The notes: generated by a model from the letters alone, not told the origin. A stretch of 64,000 nt of DNA from Tabrizicola aquatica (GCF_002900975.1 NZ_PJON01000002.1:248001-312000); one strand, 5' to 3'. Counted from the first letter of the stretch, positions 10,136 through 19,156 are shown. Program-made: numbers and translations.

Positions 10136-11463
10136 CGCAGGGCAATCTCCGCCGCCGCACCCAGCCGCAACAGCCGCGCCTCTTGTCCCGGACCGGCCAG
10201 CAGACTGATCCCGCAGGACGGCTGCGAGGTCGGCAGCGTCAGCGCGCACAGGCCCATCAGGTTGCCGATCCGGGTGTTGCGCAGGGCCAGCAAGTTCTCG
10301 GTCACGTAATACTCGTTGTCGGTCATCAGCCGATCCGCATTGGGCGGCAGGATCGGCGAGGTCGGCACCAGCACTGCGTCAAAGACCGCTGTCCGCGCCG
10401 CCCAGGCCGCCCGCAGGACATGCAGCCGCCGCCAACCCGCCACATGGTCCATCGCAGCGATGCTGGCACCCGAGCGGAACCGCTCCAGAATCCGCGGAAA
10501 CATCTTTTCCGGCGCTTTTTCGATGGTGTCGCGCCAGATGCCATAGGCCTCGGCAGTGAACAGGATCCCGGCCAGGCCCATCGCCTCTGCCACCTCGGGC
10601 GCCTGGATGCGGGTGATCTGCGCCCCCGCCCGCCCCAACCGCGTCACGGCATCGTCAAAGCCCTGCGCGGGCCGGTCGCGCAGGTCGTCCAGCGCCACGG
10701 TTTCCAGCACCGCCAGCCGCAGGCCCGAGAGATCGGCCCCTTTCAGGTCGGCTGGGCGCTGCCCGGAAAGTGCGGCCAAGAGATGCGCGCAATCCTCGAC
10801 CGAATGGGCCAGCGGGCCGATGGTGTCAAAGGTCTCGCACAGGGGAACGGTTCCGGCCATCGGCAGGCTGCCGTGGGTGGTCTTGAGGCCGACAAGGTCG
10901 TTCCACGCCGCCGGGATGCGGACCGAGCCGCCGGTATCCGACCCGATCGCCGCCGGGGCCAGGCCAAAGGCGACCGAGGCCGCCGCGCCCGAGGATGACC
11001 CACCGGGCACCGCCCGCTCGTCATTCAGGCAGGGCGGTGTCGCCGTCACCGGGTTCAGGCCAAGACCCGAGAAAGCCAGTTCCGACATATGCGTCTTGCC
11101 CAGGCAGACCAGCCCTTGCAGCGTGGCCACCTCCAGCACCGCGGCATCGCGGCTGGGCGTGCGGTGCTTCAGCAGGGCCGAGCCCGCCTCGGTCGCCACC
11201 CCCGCCGTATCGAACAGGTCCTTCCAACTTACCGGCACCCCGTCCAGAAGGCCCTTGCGCAGCCCGGCCTTCGCACGAGAGGCCGCCGCCATCGCCTCGC
11301 CCCGGGCCCGGTCCGGCGTGGTGCGGGCATAGATGCGCGGGGCCAGTGGATGGGAGTCGATCGCGTCGAGGAAAGCCTCGGTCAGTTCGACGGGGTGGAT
11401 GCGGCCCTTCTCGATCTCGCGCCCAAGTTCCGCCGCGGTCAGGTTGGCCCAGGTTCCGGTCAT
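10132..11463 (-). CDS. amidase (amidase-signature family)
   Basis: 443 residues from the ATG at 11463. It carries the amidase-signature Ser-cisSer-Lys triad: Lys in PVSWKDLFD (about residue 79), the serine-rich PGGSSSGAAASVA loop (about 155-167), and the nucleophile region AIGSDTGGSVRIPAAW. It resembles GatA but is shorter. It stands alone without gatB/gatC, so it is better read as a general or aryl-acylamide amidase than as a tRNA amidotransferase. The stop codon is the TAG of a REP-like element, so the last residues may have been trimmed or replaced when the repeat arrived. The substrate cannot be deduced. Confidence 0.88.
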   Translation of the reverse strand: MTGTWANLTAAELGREIEKGRIHPVELTEAFLDAIDSHPLAPRIYARTTPDRARGEAMAAASRAKAGLRKGLLDGVPVSWKDLFDTAGVATEAGSALLKHRTPSRDAAVLEVATLQGLVCLGKTHMSELAFSGLGLNPVTATPPCLNDERAVPGGSSSGAAASVAFGLAPAAIGSDTGGSVRIPAAWNDLVGLKTTHGSLPMAGTVPLCETFDTIGPLAHSVEDCAHLLAALSGQRPADLKGADLSGLRLAVLETVALDDLRDRPAQGFDDAVTRLGRAGAQITRIQAPEVAEAMGLAGILFTAEAYGIWRDTIEKAPEKMFPRILERFRSGASIAAMDHVAGWRRLHVLRAAWAARTAVFDAVLVPTSPILPPNADRLMTDNEYYVTENLLALRNTRIGNLMGLCALTLPTSQPSCGISLLAGPGQEARLLRLGAAAEIALR

Positions 11464-11540
11464 GCTATCCCCCGTTTTCCCGCAAGGTAGCGGCTTGGAG
11501 ACGCATGGACAATCGGGCCGTGCGGGGTATCTAAGGGGGC

Positions 11541-12770
11541 ATGACCTGGGACACCGACATCCTGATCGCGGGCGGGGGGCTGAACGGTCCCGCCCTGGCG
11601 CTGGCACTGGCGCAGGGGGGGTTCCGCGTGACCGTGGTCGATGCCCGCCCCGCGCCCGACCGGGCCGAGGCGGGGTTCGACGGGCGGGCCTATGCGCTGG
11701 CCGTAGCCTCGGTGCGGCTGTTGCGGGCGATTGGCGTCTGGGGGGCGGTGGCCGAGAAGGCGCAGCCGATCCTGCAGATCAAGGCCAGCGACGGCCGTGC
11801 CGGCGAAGGTGCCGCGCCGTTCTTCCTGCAGTTCGACGCGGCAGAGATCGAGGAAGGCCCGATGGGCCACATGCTGGAGGACCGGTTCCTGTATGCCGCC
11901 TTCCTGGCGGCGATGCAGACCACTCCGGGGGTGACGCTGCTGTCGGGCGAGACGGTCGTGGGGCAGGAGGTTTCCGCGTCAGGCGTGGCGGTGACGCTGG
12001 CCTCGGGGCGGGTGCTGACGGCGGGGCTGCTGGTCGGGTGCGACGGGCGGGGATCGGGGGTCGCGGGACGCGCGGGGATCAAGCGGGTGGGCTGGGGCTA
12101 TGGCCAGACCGCGCTGGTCACGGCGATCCGGCATGAAAAGGACCACCAGGGGATCGCGCAGCAGTTCTTCATGCCCTCGGGTCCGCTGGCGATCCTGCCG
12201 TTGAAGGGCGGGCATCACTCCAGCATCGTCTGGAGCGAGGATGCGGCGGCGGCGGCGGCCATCCAGGCGCTGCCGGACGACCAGTATCTGGAGGCGCTGC
12301 GGCCGCGGTTCGGGGACTTTCTGGGCGAGATCAGCCTGGCCGGGACGCGGTTCACCTACCCCCTGTCGCTGTCCCTGGCCGAGCGGTTCGTGGCCCCCCG
12401 GGTCGCGCTGGTCGGTGATGCGGCGCATGGGGTGCATCCGATTGCCGGGCAGGGGCTGAACCTGGGCCTGCGCGACGTGGCGGCGCTGGCCGAGGTGCTG
12501 ATCCTGGCGCGGCGGCGGGGGCTGGAGGCGGGCGACCCGGTCGCGCTGGAAGAGTACCAGCGGTGGCGGCGGTTCGATGCGACGGCCCTCGCGCTGGGGA
12601 TGGATGCGGTGAACCGGGTCTTCTCGACCGACAACCCGGTCCTGCGGCTGGGGCGGGACCTGGGGATGGGGATCGTCGGCGCGCTGCCGGGCCTGCGGCG
12701 GGGGTTCATCCGGCAGGCGGCCGGGCTGACCGGAGAGCTGCCGAAGCTGCTGGCGGGCAAGCCGATCTGA
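11541..12770 (+). CDS. ubiH: FAD-dependent hydroxylase of the UbiH/UbiF/Coq6 family
   Basis: 409-residue class A flavoprotein monooxygenase. The N-terminal Rossmann motif is DILIAGGGLNGPALALALA (residues about 5-23), a DG motif lies in the middle (LVGCDGRGS near residue 165), and the second FAD motif GDAAHGVHPIAGQGLNLG begins at residue 292. That combination is typical of ubiquinone-ring hydroxylases. It is the only gene here with a link to ubiquinone apart from the polyprenyl diphosphate synthase at 22270. Which ring position it hydroxylates cannot be told. It diverges from the amidase gene across 77 bp. Confidence 0.88.
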   Translation: MTWDTDILIAGGGLNGPALALALAQGGFRVTVVDARPAPDRAEAGFDGRAYALAVASVRLLRAIGVWGAVAEKAQPILQIKASDGRAGEGAAPFFLQFDAAEIEEGPMGHMLEDRFLYAAFLAAMQTTPGVTLLSGETVVGQEVSASGVAVTLASGRVLTAGLLVGCDGRGSGVAGRAGIKRVGWGYGQTALVTAIRHEKDHQGIAQQFFMPSGPLAILPLKGGHHSSIVWSEDAAAAAAIQALPDDQYLEALRPRFGDFLGEISLAGTRFTYPLSLSLAERFVAPRVALVGDAAHGVHPIAGQGLNLGLRDVAALAEVLILARRRGLEAGDPVALEEYQRWRRFDATALALGMDAVNRVFSTDNPVLRLGRDLGMGIVGALPGLRRGFIRQAAGLTGELPKLLAGKPI

Positions 12771-12773
12771 GAG

Positions 12774-12788
12774 TGTCCACGGTGGACA
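12774..12788. repeat. 15-bp palindrome TGTCCACGGTGGACA, copy 1
   Basis: Starts 3 bp after the ubiH-like stop codon. The identical 15-mer recurs at 55945-55959, also directly after a stop codon, and a degenerate copy is at 48259. At about 33 bp past its start is an AATCAAAGATTT motif, with a related GAAATCAAGGG at similar spacing beside the 48259 copy. Confidence 0.65.
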
Positions 12789-12977
12789 TTTTCTGGAATC
12801 CGTTTGGAATCAAAGATTTCGTCGCGGGCGTTAGGGATTTGGCAACCTTTGGTTTGGGTGGGTTTTTGGGTGGTGCGGCCGCCCCACCCCAGCCCTACCC
12901 CAAAGAGGGGGAGGGAGGCGCTTTGTGGTATGGGGTGAGGCCGGGGAGGAAGGCCGGGCGGCGGGGCCGGTGATCTT

Positions 12978-12999
12978 GTCGGGCTGAAGCCCGACCTAC
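12978..12999 (-). repeat. GTAG-type REP-like palindrome 3, supplies the stop of the methyltransferase remnant
   Basis: Minus-strand sequence GTAGGTCGGGCTTCAGCCCG then AC: GTAG foot plus GTCGGGC/GCCCGAC hairpin. TAG at 12996-12998 is the in-frame stop of the methyltransferase remnant, the same arrangement as at the amidase gene. Confidence 0.7.
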
Positions 13000-13679
13000 A
13001 GGTCCAGGGCGCCCTGGCGGCCGGGGGGTTCCTCCCGCGCGGCGCGCTTGAAGGTGTCGTCGCGGCGGGCGGGGAGGTGGACGGCCCGTTCGCGCAAGGC
13101 CATCGCCTGTTCGACGGTCACGATCTGCAAGCGGGGGACGGGGGCAAAGCCGGGTTCTTCGTGCAGGCCCGCGCTGGCGGCTTCGGTGATCATGGGTTTG
13201 GTGGGTTCGGTCAGCGTCAGGAACACGCCCACCCCGGCGCGTTCGCGGTCCAGCACGCCTTTCAGGTCGCGGATCATGCTGACACCGATATTCTCACCGG
13301 CCTTGACGCTGACGATCCCCAGCGTGGTGCCCTTGGCCCCGAAGTACAGCCGCCCGTCGAGGCCCCGGTCCGCGCCCTTCTTGCCGAAGTTGCCGGGCTG
13401 GGCGGCGATGAGGGAGAGCGCCCATTTCTCGAACTCATGATACTTGCCCCGCGCCGCAAGGTCGCGGGCGGCATGGATGTCCTGCGGGACGCCGTGGGTG
13501 GTGAACTGGACGGCCGGAAACGCATCGCGCAGGCGTTTTTCGATCAGGCCGATGGCAAGGTGGGTGACGTCGATGCCGATCCACTGGCGCCCGAGTTTCT
13601 CGGCCGCATGAACGGTGGTGCCACAGCCGCAGAACGGATCAAGCACCACGTCGCCGGGCTGCGGTCCCACGGTTGGAAT
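12996..13679 (-). pseudogene. truncated DNA methyltransferase fused to a PD-(D/E)XK nuclease-like domain
   Basis: About 225 residues of a site-specific DNA methyltransferase C-terminal half. DVVLDPFCGCGTTVHAAEKL is the SAM-binding motif I of beta-class N6/N4 enzymes. It is followed by an all-different C-terminal domain with GADRGLDGRLYF and GIVSVKAG, which looks like the Asp...(Glu/Ser)-x-Lys core of an Mrr/PD-(D/E)XK fold. The N-terminal half carrying the DPPY catalytic motif is missing: in-frame stops appear upstream (13695-13697) and the sequence changes character at about 13671-13680. The first possible start is a GTG at 13670. It therefore cannot be an active methyltransferase. The break adjoins the MazF-like toxin module. 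Confidence 0.8.
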
Positions 13680-13742
13680 TAGGCGTGAGGATACTCAGCC
13701 CAGCGGAGGCAGGGAACCGGAGGACAGTATACACCATTACGG

Positions 13743-13772
13743 AAATGCAAAGGCCCCGCCAAAGCGGGGCCT
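13743..13772 (-). terminator. hairpin terminator of the MazF-like gene
   Basis: Nine-base stem AGGCCCCGC/GCGGGGCCT with a 4-nt loop, followed on the minus strand by TTTGCATTT. It lies about 110 bp past the stop of the toxin gene and before the methyltransferase remnant. The stretch 13680-13882 is visibly AT-richer than the rest and holds no other gene that I can support. Confidence 0.65.
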
Positions 13773-13882
13773 AGGGACGCTGACAAAATCTAGACTGACC
13801 AAAGCTTGTCATCGCTTGGCGGTCAGCCTGCCTAGTGATCTAGGTCTTAAAGCCCGATGACCGGGAACACTGCATAGATAGG

Positions 13883-14290
13883 TCACTCTGCGCCAGGAAT
13901 CAAGCCGCCCAGACCCAATCCCCACAAGACACCGCGACGCACTGCCTGCAGGTCATCGCCGGTCGCCTGTGGATTCTCCCATTTTCGCCGTCCAACCTTA
14001 AAGCCATCTAAACGCCATGTCCCAAGGTTCATCACCATGTCGCACTTCGCCCAGCAAGGCAGGTCGTCAGGTTCTTGCGGGTGGTAATTCTTCGAAAGAC
14101 GGACATTGAAGGGCAGACTGTGCTTTGGTGCAGTCAGACTGATAGGCACAATTGTGACGATGTCGTTCCGATGCGGCAAGCGCGGTGAAATCACCATCAC
14201 CGGCCGCACCTTTACCATCTCGGGCACTTTGAATCCTTCAAAATCGCAAATGAGGATCTGACCGGCTCTTGGGTGGTATGTCAGCGGCAT
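13883..14290 (-). CDS. MazF/PemK-family toxin, orphan
   Basis: 135 residues from the ATG at 14290 (MPLTYHPRAGQILICDF). GQILICDFEGF and VKVRPVMVISPR are the typical beta-barrel opening and the basic RPVMVIS strand of MazF/PemK endoribonucleases, and VTIVPISLTAPK matches the following family strand. The C-terminal half (residues about 75-135) is longer than in E. coli MazF. No antitoxin gene is seen on either side: upstream 14291-14460 is non-coding and downstream is the methyltransferase remnant. Local GC and codon use are lower than in neighbours, which suggests recent acquisition. An in-frame start at 14380 would add 30 residues without support. Confidence 0.75.
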   Translation of the reverse strand: MPLTYHPRAGQILICDFEGFKVPEMVKVRPVMVISPRLPHRNDIVTIVPISLTAPKHSLPFNVRLSKNYHPQEPDDLPCWAKCDMVMNLGTWRLDGFKVGRRKWENPQATGDDLQAVRRGVLWGLGLGGLIPGAE

Positions 14291-14460
14291 GCTGAACCGC
14301 CTTTGGAATAAAAGCCGAGGCAGCCTTCCCATTTTGACGACGAACGGAGGTGGTTCGGCATGGTCGCCCCTTTGGTTCACCGGAATCCTATCCGGCGGAA
14401 GGGGTTAAGGGCAAGTGAAGCGGAGGGGGAGTGCCGGTCCTGTGCGGGGATTGGAGGAGA

Positions 14461-14482
14461 GTCGGGGTGAACCCCGACCTAC
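14461..14482 (-). repeat. GTAG-type REP-like palindrome 4
   Basis: Minus-strand GTAGGTCGGGGTTCACCCCG then AC, with the same GTAG foot and GTCGGGG/CCCCGAC hairpin as the other copies. It lies immediately 3' of the Trm112-like gene. Confidence 0.7.
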
Positions 14483-14485
14483 GGG

Positions 14486-14662
14486 TCACTCCAACTCTCG
14501 CGCCTCGCTGATCAGCATCACGGGGATGCCGTCGCGGATCGGGAAGGCCAGGTGGGCGGCCTTGGAGATCAGTTCCTGACGTTCGGCATCATAGGTCAGG
14601 ATGGCGTGGGTCACCGGGCAGACCAGGGATTCCAGCATCCGGCGGTCGGCGGGTTCGGTCAT
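14486..14662 (-). CDS. Trm112 / UPF0434 family small protein
   Basis: 58 residues starting at the ATG at 14662. [17 protein letters not shown] and the C-terminal [19 protein letters not shown] are the signature of the Trm112/YcaR-like zinc-ribbon family, although only one Cys of the usual ribbon is kept. In bacteria these small proteins are thought to partner methyltransferases or act in envelope metabolism; the role here is unknown. The start overlaps the upstream LON-domain gene by 4 bp (ATGA), so it is translationally coupled to it. Confidence 0.85.
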   Translation of the reverse strand: MTEPADRRMLESLVCPVTHAILTYDAERQELISKAAHLAFPIRDGIPVMLISEARELE

Positions 14663-15318
14663 TGCAGCACCTCGTCCTCGGACCCGCCGCCGCGCAGGGC
14701 GAATTCGATCAGCGTCACCAGCGTCTCGCGCCGGGTGTCCAGGGTGGGGGCTTCCAGGAGGGCCTGCTTGTCCTCGGGTGAGAAGGGGCAAAGCATGGAG
14801 AGCGAGTTGATCAGAAGCTCTACCTCGGCCTCTTTCAGGCTGTCCCAATCGGTGGAAAGCTTCATCTTGACGAAGTAGCGGCCGAGAAGCGCCATGAACT
14901 CGCCCCGGCGGAAACCGGGGTCTTCCTCGGTCGGGCCTAGGTCGCGGCCGAAGGGCGACCAGTCCACCAGGCAGCGGCGGTAGGGGGTGAAGCCCTGGAC
15001 CTCTTCCTTGACGCGAAAGCGCGAGATGCCGGAGAGAGTGATCATGTAGCGCCCATCCTCGGTTTCCGAGAAGCCGGTCACGCGGCCGGCGCAACCGATG
15101 GCTTGCAGGCGTTTCTCACCCTCGCGCCGTTCGGAGGCGGGGGTTTCGCGCGGCTGGATCATGCCGATCAGCCGGTGCTTGGTTTTCAGGCAATCCTCGA
15201 TCATCGCAAGGTAGCGCGGCTCGAAGATATGCAGGGGCAAACGCGCACGGGGCAGCATGAGTGCTCCGGGCAGGGGGAAGACCGGAATGGTGTCCGGCAG
15301 GTCGGCGGCGCTGATCAT
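14659..15318 (-). CDS. LON-substrate-binding-domain protein
   Basis: 219 residues consisting of the Lon N-terminal (substrate-binding) domain only. [20 protein letters not shown] opens the domain, [13 protein letters not shown] follows, and [20 protein letters not shown] is the middle strand region. There is no AAA+ or protease part, so it is not Lon itself but the stand-alone domain protein common in alphaproteobacteria, usually next to a thioredoxin as here. The function is unproven, possibly protein quality control. It lies 27 bp downstream of the thioredoxin gene and overlaps the Trm112-like gene. Confidence 0.9.
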   Translation of the reverse strand: MISAADLPDTIPVFPLPGALMLPRARLPLHIFEPRYLAMIEDCLKTKHRLIGMIQPRETPASERREGEKRLQAIGCAGRVTGFSETEDGRYMITLSGISRFRVKEEVQGFTPYRRCLVDWSPFGRDLGPTEEDPGFRRGEFMALLGRYFVKMKLSTDWDSLKEAEVELLINSLSMLCPFSPEDKQALLEAPTLDTRRETLVTLIEFALRGGGSEDEVLQ

Positions 15319-15345
15319 GGCGAGTGAGGTAGCCCGACCGGGGGG

Positions 15346-16248
15346 TCAGGCAAATATCATCGACGACAGGCGCCGGCGGCCGGCGAGGACGATCGGGTCC
15401 TGCGGCTTGAGCGCGTCGAAGATGGTGAAAAGCTGGGCCCTGGCGGCGCCGTCGTTCCACTCACGGTCACGGCGGAAAAGTTCCAGAAGCTGGTCGACGG
15501 CTTCCTTCGGGTTCCCGGCCGCCAGAAGGGCTGCGGCAAGGTCGTAGCGCGCCTGGTGGTCGTCGGGGTTGGCGTCGACGGCGGCGCGGAGTTCCGCCTC
15601 GGGTCCGGCATTGGCGGCCTGCTTCGCCAGTTCCAGCTGGGCGCGGGCGGCGTCGAGTTCCTTGGACTTGGCCACCTTGTCAGGCGCGGCGGCGAGGAAG
15701 CTTTCCGCCTGCTCCAGGTTGCCAAGCGCGATATGGGCGCGGACAAGGCCACCATAGGCGACGGGATTCTCCGGCTCTTCGCCCAGGATGGCGGCGAAGG
15801 TTTCCGCGGCATCGACGGCGGCGCCTTCGGTCAGCATCTCTTCGGCGGCCTGGATCGCGTCGGCAAGGCCGCCGTCACCGCCAAGCGCCGAGACGCGGTC
15901 GATGAAGGCCTTGAGCTCCGAGGCAGGCACGGCGCCCTGGAAGCCGTCGACGGGCTGGCCCTGCCAGAAGGCATAGACGGTGGGGATCGACTGGATGCGC
16001 AGTTGCGCGGCGATGCGCTGGTTCTGGTCGACATCGACCTTAACCATGCGCACCTTGCCCTTGGCGGCGGTCACCGCGGCCTCAAGCATCGGGCCGAGGG
16101 TCTTGCAGGGGCCGCACCAGGTGGCCCAGAAGTCGACGATGACCGGCACCTCGCGGCTGGCTTCGATCACGTCGGCCATGAAGCTGGCCTCGGTTGCGTC
16201 CTTGATCAGGTTCGCGTCGGTTTGCGGTTTGTCGCCCAGACCCAGCAT
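15346..16248 (-). CDS. thioredoxin-TPR co-chaperone (CnoX/YbbN-like)
   Basis: 300 residues. The N-terminal thioredoxin fold (residues about 20-125) has the active site WCGPCK at 44-49. The C-terminal TPR-like helical domain follows (about 130-300) and includes LLAAGNPKEAVDQLLELFRR. E. coli YbbN/CnoX lacks the second Cys of the motif, but this protein keeps both, like its alphaproteobacterial and Caulobacter relatives. It should work as a holdase linked to GroEL/DnaK under oxidative stress. It is the first gene of a run with the LON-domain and Trm112-like proteins. Confidence 0.9.
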   Translation of the reverse strand: MLGLGDKPQTDANLIKDATEASFMADVIEASREVPVIVDFWATWCGPCKTLGPMLEAAVTAAKGKVRMVKVDVDQNQRIAAQLRIQSIPTVYAFWQGQPVDGFQGAVPASELKAFIDRVSALGGDGGLADAIQAAEEMLTEGAAVDAAETFAAILGEEPENPVAYGGLVRAHIALGNLEQAESFLAAAPDKVAKSKELDAARAQLELAKQAANAGPEAELRAAVDANPDDHQARYDLAAALLAAGNPKEAVDQLLELFRRDREWNDGAARAQLFTIFDALKPQDPIVLAGRRRLSSMIFA

Positions 16249-16314
16249 GGTCGCCCCCTTGCGGTTTGTCTGCCGCCTATATGAGCCTTCGCGCCGGAAA
16301 CGCCAAGGGGGCGG

Positions 16315-16878
16315 TCAGCGGGCGGGACAGGTCAGAAGGTGGTCGTTGACCATGCCCGAGGCCTGCATGAAGGCGTAGGTGATGGTCGGGCCGACGAAGC
16401 TGAACCCCTCGGCCTTCAGCGCCTTGGACATGGCCAGGGATTGCGGCGTCTGGGCAGGGACATCGGCCAGGCGCACGGGGCGGTTGTCCAAGGTCTGGCC
16501 ACCAGTGAAGGACCACAGGAAGGGCGAAAAGCCCTGCGTCCCCTCGATCCGCAGGAAGGCGCGGGCGGCTTTCAGCGTGCCCTCGATCTTGCCGCGGTGG
16601 CGGATGATGCCGGGGTCCTGGAGGAGGCGGGCGACCTCATCCTCGCCCCAGGAGGCCAGGGTCGCGGGGTCGAAGTCGTGGAACGCGGCGCGGAAAGCGG
16701 GGCGCTTGCGCAGGACGGTGATCCAGGAGAGGCCGGCCTGGAAGGCCTCGAGCATCAGAAGTTCGAACAGCCGGCGGGGGTCACGCTCGGCCCGGCCCCA
16801 TTCGTGGTCGTGGTAGGCGACATAAAGCGGATCGGTCCCGCACCAGGGGCAACGCATCGAATTGTCGGCAATTTCCAT
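16315..16878 (-). CDS. tag: DNA-3-methyladenine glycosylase I
   Basis: 187 residues, the normal Tag length. MRCPWCGTDPLYVAYHDHEW opens the protein and holds the N-terminal zinc ligands Cys and His. The catalytic Glu region is FELLMLEAFQAGLSW, and the C-terminal His and Cys ligands are in NDHLLTCPAR. It removes 3-methyladenine from alkylated DNA in base-excision repair. All zinc and catalytic positions are present. It is monocistronic or loosely linked to its neighbours. Confidence 0.95.
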   Translation of the reverse strand: MEIADNSMRCPWCGTDPLYVAYHDHEWGRAERDPRRLFELLMLEAFQAGLSWITVLRKRPAFRAAFHDFDPATLASWGEDEVARLLQDPGIIRHRGKIEGTLKAARAFLRIEGTQGFSPFLWSFTGGQTLDNRPVRLADVPAQTPQSLAMSKALKAEGFSFVGPTITYAFMQASGMVNDHLLTCPAR

Positions 16879-16983
16879 GGCAAACCGGGGGCTTTGAGAT
16901 GAGAACGAAAAGGGAATGTTAGGGTTGGGTTTACCGATGCAGGTCTAGGTTGTCGATAACTGAGTTGCACCCGGGGGCCGCGG

Positions 16984-17847
16984 ATGAGTTTCATGAAGGA
17001 AGCGAAAACGTCGAAGTTCGACCGCGATCCCGCACTGGCCAGCCCCCTTGCCGCCGCAATGGCCGCCCAGGACCGTGAGACGTTGAAGACCGTGGCCGAT
17101 GCGTTGAAGGACCGGCGGATGCGGCTGGCCTATCAGCCGGTGGTCTATGCGGCCGACCCCGCAGTCATCGGCTTTTTCGAAGGCTTCATCCGGCTTTTGA
17201 ACCTGCGCGACCAGGTGATTCCCGCGCGCGATTTCATGGGGGCGGTGGAACGAACGCAGCTTGGCCGGGAAATCGATTGCGCCGCCTTGCAGATGGGGCT
17301 GATGAGCTTGCAGCGGAACCCGCAGATCCGCATCTCGGTGAATATGTCCGCCCGGTCAGTCGGCTATCAGCGCTGGGCGACGATCCTGCGCAAGGCGCTG
17401 CGCGACAGTCCCAAGCTGGGCTACAACCTGATCCTGGAAATCAACGCGGTCAGCGCGATGCAGGTGCCCGACGTGCTGCGCCCCTTCATGGAGGAGATGC
17501 GCAACCACGGCATCGTCTTTGCACTGGACGATTTCGGGGCCGGGCTGATCTCGCTGGAAACCCTGCAGGACCTGCGGTTCGAGATCGCGAAGATCGAGGG
17601 CAGTCTGGTGCGCGACATCGACCGGATGACCGGACCGCAAACGGTGGTCCGCGGGGCGATCGCCCTGGCGCAAGAGATGGGGATGTATGTCGTCGCCGAA
17701 GCGGTCGAAACCGAGGCCGAGGCCACCTGGCTGCGCGAGGCTGGGGTGGGTTGCATGCAGGGCTACCTGTTTGGCGCGCCCTCGGTGACCCCGGATTTCC
17801 GGGCATTCCGGCATGGTCGGCCGAACCTGGGCGCGCTGGCGGGTTAG
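16984..17847 (+). CDS. EAL-domain protein with an EGF signature
   Basis: 287 residues, an EAL domain over residues about 45-270, without GGDEF, PAS or membrane helices. The signature position reads EGF (E66) instead of EAL. The other catalytic elements are ISVNMSA (117-123), E152, DDFGAG (182-187), K203 with IE instead of ID, AEAVET with E239, and MQGYLFG. The metal-binding Glu/Asp set is mostly kept, so cyclic-di-GMP hydrolysis is possible, but EGF and KIE argue for weakened activity or a binding-only role. A weak CtrA-like box (TTAG-N7-TTTA at 16919-16933) lies upstream. The first 40 residues are a short helical extension. Confidence 0.85.
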   Translation: MSFMKEAKTSKFDRDPALASPLAAAMAAQDRETLKTVADALKDRRMRLAYQPVVYAADPAVIGFFEGFIRLLNLRDQVIPARDFMGAVERTQLGREIDCAALQMGLMSLQRNPQIRISVNMSARSVGYQRWATILRKALRDSPKLGYNLILEINAVSAMQVPDVLRPFMEEMRNHGIVFALDDFGAGLISLETLQDLRFEIAKIEGSLVRDIDRMTGPQTVVRGAIALAQEMGMYVVAEAVETEAEATWLREAGVGCMQGYLFGAPSVTPDFRAFRHGRPNLGALAG

Positions 17848-17979
17848 GATTGCGGCGGATTCCCCTTGGTTGCGCCAACATTCTTGCGCTTGGTTCCGGA
17901 TGCGCTTAGGCCATGGGTGACGCGGCGCAAGGCGCTTGTGCCGCCATGGCTTTGACCGGGCGCAAGGGAGAGGATCCAG

Positions 17980-19152
17980 ATGACCAATGTCGTAATCGTG
18001 GCCGCAGGCCGCACCGCGGTGGGCAGCTTCAACGGCTCGTTCGCCAATACTCCGGCGCATGACCTGGGGGCTGCGGTGATCGAGGCTGTGGTGGCACGCG
18101 CCGGCATCGACAAGGCCGAAGTCGAAGAAACGATCCTGGGCCAGGTGCTGACCGCCGGTCAGGGCCAGAACCCGGCGCGGCAGGCGCATATCAAGGCCGG
18201 ACTGCCGAAGGAAGGCAGCGCCTGGTCGCTGAACCAGGTCTGCGGCTCGGGCCTGCGGGCGGTGGCGCTGGGCGCGCAGCATGTGCAGCTGGGTGATGCG
18301 AAGATCGTCGTCGCGGGCGGTCAGGAAAGCATGAGCCTGTCGCCCCACGTCGCGCATCTGCGCGCGGGCCAGAAGATGGGCGACATGAACTTCATCGACA
18401 GCATGATCAAGGACGGCCTTTGGGACGCGTTCAACGGCTATCACATGGGCCAGACGGCGGAGAACGTCGCCAACCAGTGGCAGATCAGCCGCGATATGCA
18501 GGACGAATTCGCGCTGGCCAGCCAGAACAAGGCCGAGGCGGCGCAGAAGGCTGGCAAGTTCAAGGATGAGATCATCGCGTTCACGGTGAAGACCCGCAAG
18601 GGCGACACGGTGGTGGACCAGGACGAATACATCCGCCACGGCGCGACGCTGGAAAGCATGCAGAAGCTGCGGCCCGCCTTCACCAAGGATGGCTCGGTCA
18701 CGGCGGCGAACGCGTCGGGCATCAATGACGGCGCGGCGGCGGTGGTCCTGATGACCGAGGAAGAGGCGGCGAAGCGCGGGCTGAAGGTGCTGGCGCGGAT
18801 CGCCTCGTACGCGACGGCCGGGCTTGACCCGTCGATCATGGGCGTCGGCCCGATCCATGCCAGCCGCAAGGCACTGGCCAAGGCGGGCTGGAAGGTCGGC
18901 GACCTGGACCTGGTCGAAGCGAACGAGGCCTTTGCCGCCCAGGCCTGCGCGGTGAACAAGGACATGGGCTGGGACCCGTCGATCGTGAACGTGAACGGCG
19001 GCGCGATTGCCATCGGCCACCCGATCGGCGCCTCGGGCGCGCGGATCCTGAACACGCTGCTGTTCGAAATGGGCCGGTCGGGCGCAAAGAAGGGCCTGGC
19101 CACGCTGTGCATCGGTGGCGGCATGGGCGTCGCCATGTGCCTGGAGCGGTGA
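17980..19152 (+). CDS. phaA: acetyl-CoA acetyltransferase (beta-ketothiolase)
   Basis: 390-residue thiolase. The acylated Cys is C88 in [11 protein letters not shown], the catalytic His is H347 in [10 protein letters not shown], and the second Cys is C377 in TLCIGGGMG. It condenses two acetyl-CoA to acetoacetyl-CoA. Followed by phaB, it forms the PHB precursor pathway; the synthase phaC is not in the window. A REP-like hairpin and a separate strong terminator stand between phaA and phaB, so the two probably have partly separate transcripts. A GAGAGGA ribosome site precedes the ATG. Confidence 0.95.
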   Translation: MTNVVIVAAGRTAVGSFNGSFANTPAHDLGAAVIEAVVARAGIDKAEVEETILGQVLTAGQGQNPARQAHIKAGLPKEGSAWSLNQVCGSGLRAVALGAQHVQLGDAKIVVAGGQESMSLSPHVAHLRAGQKMGDMNFIDSMIKDGLWDAFNGYHMGQTAENVANQWQISRDMQDEFALASQNKAEAAQKAGKFKDEIIAFTVKTRKGDTVVDQDEYIRHGATLESMQKLRPAFTKDGSVTAANASGINDGAAAVVLMTEEEAAKRGLKVLARIASYATAGLDPSIMGVGPIHASRKALAKAGWKVGDLDLVEANEAFAAQACAVNKDMGWDPSIVNVNGGAIAIGHPIGASGARILNTLLFEMGRSGAKKGLATLCIGGGMGVAMCLER

Positions 19153-19156
19153 GGGC

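Noticed and set aside
9923-10249. N-terminal extension of the aminotransferase to 501 residues
   Set aside because: The extension is translated through a REP-like hairpin, is low-complexity and lacks a ribosome site; the ATG at 9922 fits the family.
13671-14460. Genomic island or insertion sequence carrying the toxin
   Set aside because: No transposase, integrase, terminal inverted repeats or target duplications could be seen; only the compositional change and the broken neighbour remain.
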